From Paracoccaceae bacterium (GTDB taxonomy: Bacteria; Pseudomonadota; Alphaproteobacteria; Rhodobacterales; Rhodobacteraceae), in contig JAAEZW010000016.1 of NCBI GenBank assembly GCA_018222665.1, positions 1 to 16,140 on the forward strand: DNA of 16,140 bases, read 5' to 3'. How positions within the stretch are numbered: the stretch's first letter is position 1; every line of letters starts with the position of its first letter. Under the pieces are notes generated by a model that ran no database searches, was not told where the DNA came from, and saw only the letters and a list, made by a program, of their open reading frames with translations. The translations under genes and the position numbers were made by a program. This document shows, in pieces, positions 7,595 through 14,813 of the stretch.

Positions 7595-8272
7595 CTATGC
7601 CTTTCGCGCAACGCTCATGTGACGTTTGCGTCCATACCCTTTGACGCGTTCGACATCAAAACCCGCATCTGACAGGTTTCGACGGACGAATCCCGCGGCG
7701 GTATATGTTGCTGCGGTCCCACCAGCGCATGTTTTGGCGTAAACAGCCTTCATCAAATTGCCCTCCCAAAGTTCTGGATTTTTGGCAGGTGAAAATCCAT
7801 CAAGGTACCAACAATCTGCTTGCGCGTCCCAGTGGGAAACCGTTTCGCGGGCATCGCCGGCGATCAAGTGTAAGCGCGCATCGGGAAGGGACAACGTGCC
7901 TGTTTCAAGTAGCTGTTCCAGATGTGGTGCAATTTCGGACGCAATGTTTGCGATCTCTGGAAACTGTTCATAGGCCTTGATCATATCAGCGGGGATCATG
8001 GGATAGGCTTCGAAACTTGTGAAACAAAATTTTCCCTCAACGTTACTCTTGCGCCATTGCTCAAGTGTTGCGATGAAATTTAAGCCTGTCCCAAAGCCTA
8101 GTTCAGCGATCCGAAATCCGTCGACAAACCGCGCGGGAAGGTTATTTCCACCAAGAAAGACGTGATGCGTTTCCGCAACTCCGTTATCGAGTGAATAGTA
8201 CGGATCATCGAATTGTGTGGACACAGGGATTTTATCCTCGCGCCAAGTCAGGGACGGATTTACGTTTTTCAT
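7595..8272 (-). CDS. mnmD: tRNA U34 methyltransferase MnmD (MnmC1-like)
   Basis: Transfers a methyl group from SAM to 5-aminomethyl-(2-thio)uridine at the wobble position of tRNA, giving mnm5(s2)U. It has 225 residues and equals the N-terminal half of E. coli MnmC. The SAM-binding loop is ELGFGTGLNF (57-66). The family signature is YLDGFSPAKNPELW (156-169), which holds the catalytic-site aspartate and the NP motif. The C-terminus GYGRKRHMSVA closely follows the end of MnmC methyltransferase domains. No oxidase domain is fused; a FAD oxidoreductase that could supply it is encoded divergently 65 bp away. The downstream EamA gene follows at a 2-base gap. Confidence 0.92.
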   Translation of the reverse strand: MKNVNPSLTWREDKIPVSTQFDDPYYSLDNGVAETHHVFLGGNNLPARFVDGFRIAELGFGTGLNFIATLEQWRKSNVEGKFCFTSFEAYPMIPADMIKAYEQFPEIANIASEIAPHLEQLLETGTLSLPDARLHLIAGDARETVSHWDAQADCWYLDGFSPAKNPELWEGNLMKAVYAKTCAGGTAATYTAAGFVRRNLSDAGFDVERVKGYGRKRHMSVARKA

Positions 8273-8337
8273 GCGGGACCTTGCGAAACGTCATAGACGT
8301 GAATAGGGACACACTATCATCAACGAAGGTCTTGGCA

Positions 8338-9366
8338 ATGGCAGAAGTGACAATCAAAGGCGCAGGGATTATCGGTTTATCGATTGCCTGGGAATGTATC
8401 CTGCGCGGCGCCAAGGTTCAGGTGATTGATCCGCATGGCATTGGTGCTGGTTCAAGCGGGGGTATTGTTGGTGCACTTGCGCCCCATGTCCCAGAAAATT
8501 GGAATGAAAAAAAGGCGTTTCAATTTGAAAGCCTTCAGATGGCGCAAACGTTTTGGGAACACGTTGATCGTACCTCTGGGATGAACAGCGGGTATGCGCG
8601 AACAGGTCGCATTCAACCATTGCTGGACGAAGCGGGTTTATCGCTCGCCCATGAACGAGGTGAGAATGCAAAGTCGCTGTGGCAGGGGATGGCAGAGTGG
8701 CGGGTTGTTCATCAGCCACCTGAATGGGCGCCACCCTCGCCAACGGGGAAGTGGATATACGATAGTCTAAGTGCACGCATCCAACCCCGAAATGCCGTTG
8801 CTTCAATCGCGCAGGCCATTCAAAAATCAGGCGGGGAAATTCACCGTTCGGCTGCAGATTCAGGAAAGGTTGTTTGGGCAGCCGGGGCATGGGATTTAAA
8901 ACGTATATCGGACCACACCGGCAAAAGTTTCGGCAATGGCGTGAAAGGGCAGGCTGCGTTATTTGAATATGATCAGCGCATTCAGCCGCAGATATTTGCC
9001 GATGCATTGCATTTTATTCCGCACGCTGACGGTACGCTTGCGGTGGGATCGACCTCAGAACGCGAATATGAAAACGCAAATTCAACGGACGCACATTTGG
9101 ACAGCGTGATTGAACGCGCGTTTGACATTCTGCCTGATTTGCAAAACGCCAAGGTTCTTGCGCGCTGGGCAGGGGTGCGCCCCAGAAGCAAGAGCCGCGC
9201 GCCTGTTTTAGGGTCGCATCCGATCAATGCATCGGAATACATCGCGAATGGTGGATTTAAAATTGGTTTTGGTATGGCCCCAAAAATCGCACAGGTGATG
9301 GCAGATTTCGTATTGGAAAATACTGATACGATCCCAAGTGATTTTCGTGTTGAGAAGAGTTTGTAA
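8338..9366 (+). CDS. FAD-dependent DAO-family oxidoreductase, candidate separate MnmC2-like oxidase
   Basis: A flavoprotein of 342 residues. The dinucleotide-binding motif GAGIIG lies at residues 8-13 in an N-terminal Rossmann fold that ends with a glycine-rich GAGSSGG segment. The C-terminus carries a DAO-type WAGVRPRSKSRAPVLG segment and a GGFKIGFGMAP flavin-binding loop. The ATG at 8338 is preceded by GAAGG at eight bases; the frame is open for 49 more codons upstream, but that stretch is antisense to mnmD. In E. coli MnmC the FAD domain converts cmnm5U34 to nm5U34, which the methyltransferase domain then methylates. A DAO protein divergent from mnmD is best explained as that second half. 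A ThiO-like glycine oxidase or another amine oxidase cannot be excluded. The family is clear; the substrate is inferred from context. Confidence 0.8.
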   Translation: MAEVTIKGAGIIGLSIAWECILRGAKVQVIDPHGIGAGSSGGIVGALAPHVPENWNEKKAFQFESLQMAQTFWEHVDRTSGMNSGYARTGRIQPLLDEAGLSLAHERGENAKSLWQGMAEWRVVHQPPEWAPPSPTGKWIYDSLSARIQPRNAVASIAQAIQKSGGEIHRSAADSGKVVWAAGAWDLKRISDHTGKSFGNGVKGQAALFEYDQRIQPQIFADALHFIPHADGTLAVGSTSEREYENANSTDAHLDSVIERAFDILPDLQNAKVLARWAGVRPRSKSRAPVLGSHPINASEYIANGGFKIGFGMAPKIAQVMADFVLENTDTIPSDFRVEKSL

Positions 9367-9383
9367 GCGGGGCAAGGCCCCGC
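9367..9383. terminator. GC-rich hairpin between the FAD oxidase gene and znuA
   Basis: GCGGGGC (9367-9373), loop AAG, GCCCCGC (9377-9383) form a perfect 7-bp stem that starts right after the oxidoreductase stop. No clear U-tract follows on either strand, so it is a weak or factor-assisted terminator shared by two convergent genes. Confidence 0.55.
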
Positions 9384-9390
9384 CCAAGTA

Positions 9391-10470
9391 TTATTGAAAA
9401 CAGGTTTTGAACGCCGCTACTGCACCGCTCATCAAATCCAGATAAGCATTTTGGCCTTCGACGATTTCGCCAAGCTGAGAAAATTCTAGGGTTTTGATAG
9501 AGTATTCTTCTGCCAGGGCATAGGCCAAGGCAGTGTGATCATTTGGGTCGATGATCATGCATGCTGGTGGTGTCGCCTCGATCTGCGCACGCAAATTCGC
9601 CATATCACTTGGCGATGGTCGCAGTCCCATACCATTGGTTACGGCCTGCGGATGGTCGATGCCAAAGCTTTCCTCAAGATACCCAAAGGCATCATGCGAT
9701 ACCGAATATGGTTTTGCGGTGAGTGTTTGCATCTCGGATTTAAGGCCGATGAGAGCCTGTTCGAATGCCGCCAATTTCGCATTGATATCTGATGTCAAAT
9801 CAGGAGAAAGTTCCGATGCTGATTTCGCAATCGCATGCGCCCAAGCATCCGCATTATCGATATCCAACCACATGTGTGGATCGACCCCACTGTGGTCATG
9901 TCCATCGTGTTCGTCATCGTGGTGTTCATCATGTTCATGCTCGTTTTGTTCCTTTTCATCCGCATGATCATCATGATCTTTGTGGTCACCGTGATGTTCG
10001 TCGTGATCATGTTCCTCGTGGCCTTTGTGTGTTTGATCGTCATGATCTGCATCATGGTTATGGTCTTTATGATCATCGTGATGCTCGTCGTCATGATGGG
10101 CGTCATCTTCATGTGCATCGTGTGCGTCTTCATAAGCGATCAGATGCACATTCGGGACCTCGGCAAGTTCGATGATTTTTGCATTACTTGCTAATGAGGG
10201 TAACTTTTTCGCCAGACTTGGTGTTAGCGCTTCGCCAATCAGCACAATCAAATCTGCTTCTGACACTGCGGCTGCCTGACTTGGTTTCATGGTGTAATTG
10301 TGTGGATCTATACCGCTGCCGATCAGTGTCGTAATGCTTGCATTCGATCCCAGAACACCATCAACAATGCCGTGAACGGGTGGGATGTCGACCACGACTC
10401 TCAATTGATCTGCGGAAACAGGTGCTGTGAATATCGTTGTTGCAAATAGGACGGAAATAGTTTTGTTCAT
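9391..10470 (-). CDS. znuA: Zinc ABC transporter periplasmic binding protein with very long His-rich loop
   Basis: Binds Zn2+ in the periplasm and delivers it to ZnuBC. The protein has 359 residues, longer than usual because of a charged histidine loop. The signal peptide is MNKTISVLFATTIFTAPVSA. The cluster A-I fold keeps the metal ligands: H57 in DPHNY, H199 in DPHMWLD, H259 in SVSHDAFGYL and acidic D308. C304 and C357 probably form the disulfide known in E. coli ZnuA. Residues about 115-194 contain 26 histidines, with Asp and Glu making up most of the rest, between H57 and H199 where the family keeps its flexible loop. An AGGAG site precedes the ATG. The gene is divergent from zur-znuCB and the Zur box lies 39 bp upstream of its start, so it should be derepressed in zinc shortage. 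Confidence 0.95.
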   Translation of the reverse strand: MNKTISVLFATTIFTAPVSADQLRVVVDIPPVHGIVDGVLGSNASITTLIGSGIDPHNYTMKPSQAAAVSEADLIVLIGEALTPSLAKKLPSLASNAKIIELAEVPNVHLIAYEDAHDAHEDDAHHDDEHHDDHKDHNHDADHDDQTHKGHEEHDHDEHHGDHKDHDDHADEKEQNEHEHDEHHDDEHDGHDHSGVDPHMWLDIDNADAWAHAIAKSASELSPDLTSDINAKLAAFEQALIGLKSEMQTLTAKPYSVSHDAFGYLEESFGIDHPQAVTNGMGLRPSPSDMANLRAQIEATPPACMIIDPNDHTALAYALAEEYSIKTLEFSQLGEIVEGQNAYLDLMSGAVAAFKTCFQ

Positions 10471-10506
10471 TGATTAACTCTCCTGTGTGTTGCAGGCTGT
10501 ATAAAT

Positions 10507-10524
10507 GTTATGTTATAACATATC
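10507..10524. promoter_or_regulatory. Zur box controlling znuA and zur-znuCB
   Basis: GTTATGTTATAACATATC is an 18-bp palindrome with one mismatched pair; the central 14 bases (10509-10522) are perfectly symmetric. It sits in the 74-bp gap between the divergent znuA and zur starts. The core TGTTATAACA is the type of AT-rich dyad known for proteobacterial Zur sites. One site so placed can repress both units and give zur autoregulation. Confidence 0.85.
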
Positions 10525-10544
10525 AATAGTATTTTGGAGGTTGA

Positions 10545-11021
10545 ATGCAAAACGTGTTTGCACCACATGACCACGCGAGTTGCACGCAAAGCGCGTTGAC
10601 TACTGTCGAACGTGCCTGCGCAGAACGTGGTTTGCGCTTGACCCCGGTCCGTAAGCGCACACTTGAAATACTACTGGAAGGGCATCACGCGCTGGGTGCC
10701 TATGACGTGTTACAAAAGCTGAGTGATGACGGCTTGGCCGACAAACCGCCAATGGCGTATCGTGCGTTGAATTTTTTGGTAGAACACGGATTCGCACATC
10801 GTGTCGAACGCTTGAATGCTTATGTTGCTTGTGCGCATCCAGATGCCGATCACACGCCGGCGCTATGGATTTGTTCGGACTGTCACAAGGTGGCGGAAAC
10901 GGCGCAGGCAGCGGAATTGGGTCAACGCCTTGGGCAGGACGGTGGGTTTTCGATCAATACCCTAACGATCGAGGCAGAGGGATCTTGTCAGCAATGTCGA
11001 GGTGAAAGTTCAAATGACTGA
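10545..11021 (+). CDS. zur: Zinc uptake regulator Zur (Fur family)
   Basis: A zinc-responsive repressor of 158 residues. The winged-helix DNA-binding half (about 15-90) contains RLTPVRKRTLEILL (31-44) and the recognition-helix region KPPMAYRALNFLVEHGFAHR (67-86). The C-terminal dimer domain has two CxxC pairs, C110/C113 and C148/C151, which form the structural zinc site of Fur-family proteins. A GGAGG ribosome site lies four bases before the ATG. The N-terminus carries an unusual HDHASC segment. Linkage to znuA, znuC and znuB and the palindrome in its own promoter identify it as Zur rather than Fur or PerR. Its stop overlaps the znuC start by 8 bp, which suggests translational coupling. Confidence 0.95.
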   Translation: MQNVFAPHDHASCTQSALTTVERACAERGLRLTPVRKRTLEILLEGHHALGAYDVLQKLSDDGLADKPPMAYRALNFLVEHGFAHRVERLNAYVACAHPDADHTPALWICSDCHKVAETAQAAELGQRLGQDGGFSINTLTIEAEGSCQQCRGESSND

Positions 11022-11748
11022 CTTGATATCACTAAATTCAGTAACCATTGGATACGACAGTAAAATTGTTTTGCGTGATGTTGATTTAACCGTGAAACGC
11101 GGGGAAATCATAACAATCGTTGGGCCAAATGGATCGGGTAAGACATCCATGATGCGTGCCTTGATTGGCGCACTTGTTCCAACAACTGGATCTGTGTCAC
11201 GCTCTAAGTCTTTACGTGTTGGGTATGTCCCGCAAAAACTAAATGTTGATCATAGTTTCCCGATAACAGTCCGCAGATTTTTGTCCGTTCCCAAGCGTGC
11301 TAAGGTTGAAAAAATATCCGAGACCGCGGCGTTGGTCGGCATTCACGATATTTTAGACCAGCAAATCTCAACGCTTTCAGGAGGTCAATTTCAGCGTGCC
11401 TTGTTAGCCCGTGCAATCATTGATACTCCTGCTTTATTGTTACTGGATGAACCCACGCAGGGTTTGGATCAAAATGGTGCTGCACGGTTTTATCAACTGA
11501 TCGCAGAACTAAAGGCTAAATTGGATTGCGCCATTGTCTTGGTAAGTCATGATCTACACGTCGTGATGAGCGCATCTGACCGTGTGATATGTTTGAATGG
11601 ACACATCTGTTGTGAAGGCACGCCAAGCGTTGTTTCAAGCGCGCCTGAATATCGCGCATTATTTGGCACAGGCACACAGGGTGTTCTTGCGCTTTATCAA
11701 CATCAGCACGATCACTTGCATGATGAAACCTGTTCGCACGATCATTAG
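11014..11748 (+). CDS. znuC: Zinc ABC transporter ATP-binding protein
   Basis: The ATPase that powers zinc import through ZnuB. It has 244 residues from the ATG at 11014, which overlaps zur by 8 bp and has GAGGTGA eight bases upstream; a GTG at 11002 is less likely because it falls inside that ribosome site. All ABC motifs are present: Walker A GPNGSGKT (37-44), Q-loop Q74, signature LSGGQ (121-125), Walker B LLLLDEP (141-147) and switch H179. The C-terminus ends in a short histidine-rich tail (HQHDHLHDETCSHDH, 230-244), a feature of several ZnuC proteins that may bind zinc on the cytoplasmic side. It is second in the zur-znuC-znuB operon. Confidence 0.95.
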   Translation: MTDLISLNSVTIGYDSKIVLRDVDLTVKRGEIITIVGPNGSGKTSMMRALIGALVPTTGSVSRSKSLRVGYVPQKLNVDHSFPITVRRFLSVPKRAKVEKISETAALVGIHDILDQQISTLSGGQFQRALLARAIIDTPALLLLDEPTQGLDQNGAARFYQLIAELKAKLDCAIVLVSHDLHVVMSASDRVICLNGHICCEGTPSVVSSAPEYRALFGTGTQGVLALYQHQHDHLHDETCSHDH

Positions 11749-11757
11749 GACCTGACC

Positions 11758-12537
11758 ATGTTTGCAGAATTTATGATACGCGCATTTTTGTCGGGCCTTG
11801 GGGTTGCGATACTGACTGGTATCTTGGGCTGCTTTGTGATTTGGCGGCGCATGGTATATTTTGGCGATGCCTTGTCACACGCAGCAATTTTGGGCGTGGT
11901 GGGTGCGATCGCGCTGAATGTATCTGTTTATTTTGGTGTGATTGCTCTTGCGCTGATCTTGTCCGTTTTGCTGTTCACATTAACCAGTCGTATTCAGGAG
12001 GCAGATGTTATATTGGGCGTTTTTGCCCAAACGGGTCTTGCATTGGGGTTAATCGGAGCAAGCATTTGGGGCCGCGGATTGTCGATTGAGGCGATATTGT
12101 TTGGCGATATCTTGGCTGTTGGTTGGCGCGATATTATTTTCATTTGGATTGGCGTTGCGGTTATTTTAGGCATCGTTTTGTGGCGGTGGAGCAATTGGAT
12201 CACTGCCACCCTCGGCGATGATTTGGCGGCATCTGTCGGCGTGAATGCCAAGCATGAGTCCTTTTATTTGGCAGCCCTGCTGGCAATTGTTGTTGGTCTG
12301 GCGTTGAAAATCGTGGGGGCTTTGTTGATTACGGCCTTATTGATCATTCCCGCGGCAACGGCGCGTCGTTTCACATCAACACCAGAAATGATGGCGGTGT
12401 TGTCAGTTGGGTTCGGATCTGCGGCCAGCGCCATCGGACTTTGGGCGGCCTATGTCTTCGATTGGCCTGCTGGTCCGTCGATGGTGGCAACTGCTGCCGT
12501 GTTCTTTGGAATAAGCCAACTGCGAAACGCAGTTTAG
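11758..12537 (+). CDS. znuB: Zinc ABC transporter permease
   Basis: Inner-membrane channel subunit of the ZnuABC importer. It has 259 residues with about seven or eight hydrophobic helices of the ABC-3 permease family. Family features include the early GILGCFVIWRRMVYFGDALSHAA segment (20-42), which contains the conserved DALSHA motif, and a late LLITALLIIPAATAR segment near 188-202. It follows znuC at a 9-base gap, with AGGA overlapping the znuC stop. Its TAG stop shares the tetranucleotide TTAG with the TAA stop of the convergent lipoprotein gene, so the two 3' ends overlap by 4 bp and no terminator is visible between them. Confidence 0.94.
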   Translation: MFAEFMIRAFLSGLGVAILTGILGCFVIWRRMVYFGDALSHAAILGVVGAIALNVSVYFGVIALALILSVLLFTLTSRIQEADVILGVFAQTGLALGLIGASIWGRGLSIEAILFGDILAVGWRDIIFIWIGVAVILGIVLWRWSNWITATLGDDLAASVGVNAKHESFYLAALLAIVVGLALKIVGALLITALLIIPAATARRFTSTPEMMAVLSVGFGSAASAIGLWAAYVFDWPAGPSMVATAAVFFGISQLRNAV

Positions 12538-12905
12538 TGGTATGTAAAAACCTTCTTCTTTTGATCGCTCGCCTTTAGGACCAGCCCATCTGGCACAACT
12601 TTGAACATAGAAACGCGCTGCAAATCTTGGAAATAGCGATGCTCGGCCGATAGGTGTGGACAGGCTATTTTTGTTGAGGCAAGCGGTTCTACCTGAATAC
12701 TGTTAGAACCCGTATCTGAGTGCGTAATTGATCCAAAATATCGGTTGCAAGGGCCTTGGCCTGAAAAGCGTGTACCGTAGATTTCCAGGGTAATACGTTG
12801 CAATGCTGGATCATCACTGATCAGGTGATACATGCCACATATATCTTTGGCGCTGTTACAGCCGCCAAGGACAAATGCAAAGACTATGATGAACAACTGA
12901 CGCAT
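12534..12905 (-). CDS. Small META-domain (HslJ-like) lipoprotein
   Basis: A predicted envelope lipoprotein of 123 residues. The signal peptide MRQLFIIVFAFVLGGC has a lipobox LGGC with the lipidated cysteine at residue 16. The rest resembles a META/HslJ domain: GQGPCNRYFGS, then LASTKIACPHLSAEHRYFQDL, then a C-terminal strand with GLVLKAS. Family members are linked to heat or drug stress in E. coli (HslJ), but the molecular role is unknown and I make no functional claim. An AAGGAAA site precedes the ATG. It lies 69 bp downstream of mcd on the same strand and could be reached by read-through. It overlaps znuB by 4 bp at the stop codons. The META assignment is moderate; the lipoprotein call is strong. 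Confidence 0.8.
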   Translation of the reverse strand: MRQLFIIVFAFVLGGCNSAKDICGMYHLISDDPALQRITLEIYGTRFSGQGPCNRYFGSITHSDTGSNSIQVEPLASTKIACPHLSAEHRYFQDLQRVSMFKVVPDGLVLKASDQKKKVFTYH

Positions 12906-12952
12906 CGTGATTTCCTTTGCGCCAATTTTGCAAATCGTAAAATTCTTTCCAA

Positions 12953-12965
12953 GGGGAAATTCCCC
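12953..12965 (-). terminator. Weak hairpin downstream of mcd
   Basis: GGGGA-AAT-TCCCC forms a short 5-bp stem 10 bases after the mcd stop. On the minus strand the tail is TTGGAAAGAATTTT, which is not a continuous U-tract. It may only partly end mcd transcripts and allow read-through into the lipoprotein gene. Confidence 0.3.
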
Positions 12966-12974
12966 GTCAGTCCA

Positions 12975-14669
12975 TCAATCCATCAAGCGACGTGCGATCA
13001 CTTGTGCCTGAATTTCGGCGGCACCTTCAAAAATGTTGAGGATACGCGCGTCACACAGGATACGGCTGATTGAATATTCAAGCGCAAAGCCATTTCCGCC
13101 GTGTATTTGTAGTCCGTTGTCCGCGGCAGACCAAGCAACGCGGGCACCCAGCAACTTGGCCATACCAGCCTCAAGGTCACAGCGACGCTCGTTGTCTTTT
13201 TCAAAGGCGCTGAAATATGTCAACTGACGGGCTACCGTGATTTCGACCGCCATCATTGCAAGCTTGTTCGCAACGCGAGGGAAGTTGATCAATTCCTTGC
13301 CAAATTGTTTGCGGTCCAGGGCATATTGCATTGAAACATCTAGCGCAGATTGTGCGACACCCACGGCACGCGCCGCTGTTTGAATGCGGGCGCTTTCGAA
13401 TGTTTGCATCAGCTGTTTAAAGCCTTTGCCTTCTTCTCCGCCCAAAAGGTTCTCAGATTTTACATGGAAGTTGTCGAAACCAAGTTCGTATTCCTTCATG
13501 CCGCGATATCCCAGCACTTCAATCTCGCCACCTGTCATCCCGTCAGTTGGGAAGGGTGCTTCGTCCGTACCTGGTGTTTTTTCAGCCAAGAACATTGATA
13601 GTCCGCGGTGATCTGTGCTGTCAGGATTTGTACGCGCAAGGAGCGTCATCATATGCGTCCGTGCCGCATGCGTGATCCACGTCTTATTGCCAGTGATTTT
13701 GTAATCGCCGTTTTCATCTTTCACTGCACGTGTGCGCAATGCGCCAAGGTCAGAGCCCGTGTTTGGTTCGGTAAAGACCGCGGTTGGTAGGATTTCGCCA
13801 CTTGCTAATTTTGGTAACCAATTTTCTTTTTGTTCATCCGTACCACCGCAAATGATCAATTCAGCGGCAATTTCAGAGCGGGTGCCTAATGAACCCACAC
13901 CGATGTAGCCCCGTGAAAGTTCTTCTGACACAACCGCCATAGATGCTTTGGTCAGGCCGAAACCACCAAGTTCTTCGGGAATGGTAAGCCCAAATACGCC
14001 TAGTTCTGCAAGTTCCTCGATGATTTCCATCGGGATCAATTCGTCCTTCAGATGCCATTCATGCGCATGCGGTTCAACTTTATCCACCGAAAAACGGCGG
14101 AACTGTTCGCGGATCATTTCAAGTTCTTCGTTCAAACCAGACGCGCCAAAAATGACATTTCCAGCTTGTTCCTGCATAAGTACGACGAGGCGCGTGCGCG
14201 CTGCTTGGGTGTTGCCATTCGCGATCAAGTTCGTCACGGCAGCGTTCTGATAATCCTGCTGTGCAGCAGCAGGGATTTTGATGTCTGACAGGCGAACAAT
14301 TTCGCCTTGTGACATTGGGATACCACCGACGATTTGTGCATGATATTCGCCGCATGCGATCTGGTGCAGCAATTGTTCGGCTTCCCCGAATTCGCCTGCA
14401 TCACTCAGCTTGGTTGCCCAATTTTGCATCTGCCGCATGGATTCGTGATATGTCGCCAACCATGATAGACCATGTGCCGCCGCTTGATGTTGTTCCATCA
14501 AACCCGATGAAACACGTCCATCTTTTGAAACCAATGACTTAACGGTCTCTTTTGCCGCCTCAAACAATGTGTCCAAGCTTTCCAAAGCCTGTTGTGTTGT
14601 TGCCAATAGGTGGGGCATAACAATGTAGTTTTCTGTCTGCATTGCAGCATTTTGTCCGTCAAGTGCCAT
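12975..14669 (-). CDS. mcd: (2S)-methylsuccinyl-CoA dehydrogenase
   Basis: Oxidises (2S)-methylsuccinyl-CoA to mesaconyl-CoA in the ethylmalonyl-CoA pathway of acetyl-CoA assimilation. It has 564 residues, far above the roughly 380-400 of ordinary acyl-CoA dehydrogenases. The extra N-terminal helical region (about 1-175) is the known mark of Mcd. The core carries FTEPNTGSDLGA (299-310), KITGNKTWITHA (324-335), the DRKQFGKEL signature (452-460) and LQIHGGNGFALEYSISR near the end. E548 in IFEGAAEIQ aligns with the catalytic glutamate position of medium-chain enzymes. A strong AAGGAG site precedes the ATG at 14669. No other pathway gene (ccr, ecm, mch) is in the window. An ordinary acyl-CoA dehydrogenase is less likely given the extension. 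Confidence 0.9.
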   Translation of the reverse strand: MALDGQNAAMQTENYIVMPHLLATTQQALESLDTLFEAAKETVKSLVSKDGRVSSGLMEQHQAAAHGLSWLATYHESMRQMQNWATKLSDAGEFGEAEQLLHQIACGEYHAQIVGGIPMSQGEIVRLSDIKIPAAAQQDYQNAAVTNLIANGNTQAARTRLVVLMQEQAGNVIFGASGLNEELEMIREQFRRFSVDKVEPHAHEWHLKDELIPMEIIEELAELGVFGLTIPEELGGFGLTKASMAVVSEELSRGYIGVGSLGTRSEIAAELIICGGTDEQKENWLPKLASGEILPTAVFTEPNTGSDLGALRTRAVKDENGDYKITGNKTWITHAARTHMMTLLARTNPDSTDHRGLSMFLAEKTPGTDEAPFPTDGMTGGEIEVLGYRGMKEYELGFDNFHVKSENLLGGEEGKGFKQLMQTFESARIQTAARAVGVAQSALDVSMQYALDRKQFGKELINFPRVANKLAMMAVEITVARQLTYFSAFEKDNERRCDLEAGMAKLLGARVAWSAADNGLQIHGGNGFALEYSISRILCDARILNIFEGAAEIQAQVIARRLMD

Positions 14670-14712
14670 GAATCAACTCCTTATACAGTAGCGCGACCCT
14701 AGCTATTTCGCA

Positions 14713-14725
14713 GTTGCAGCGCAAC
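14713..14725. promoter_or_regulatory. Dyad upstream of mcd, possible operator
   Basis: GTTGC-AGC-GCAAC is a perfect 5-bp-arm dyad 44-56 bases before the mcd start codon, where a promoter or operator would be expected. Half-sites with TTGC/GCAA recall the TTTGCAA-type sites of the short-chain acyl-CoA regulators (RamB/PccR group) that control this pathway in related bacteria. The match is partial and the role is inferred. Confidence 0.35.
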
Positions 14726-14813
14726 AAAAATACCAACCATGCGTCAATATTGATCAAAAATTACGTGACGAAATAACGCTGGACGCGATGTTGCCATATG
14801 CTACACCCGCGCT

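Noticed and set aside
8191..8337. Longer N-terminus for the FAD oxidoreductase
   Set aside because: The 49 extra codons are antisense to mnmD, and the Rossmann GxGxxG motif should lie near the N-terminus, as it does from the ATG at 8338.
9792..10194. Plus-strand open frames opposite znuA, one rich in V, I, M and F, resembling a membrane protein
   Set aside because: They are the antisense of the GAT/CAT/GAC/GAA-rich His-Asp loop of znuA; the hydrophobic look is a codon artefact, and there is no ribosome site or family match.
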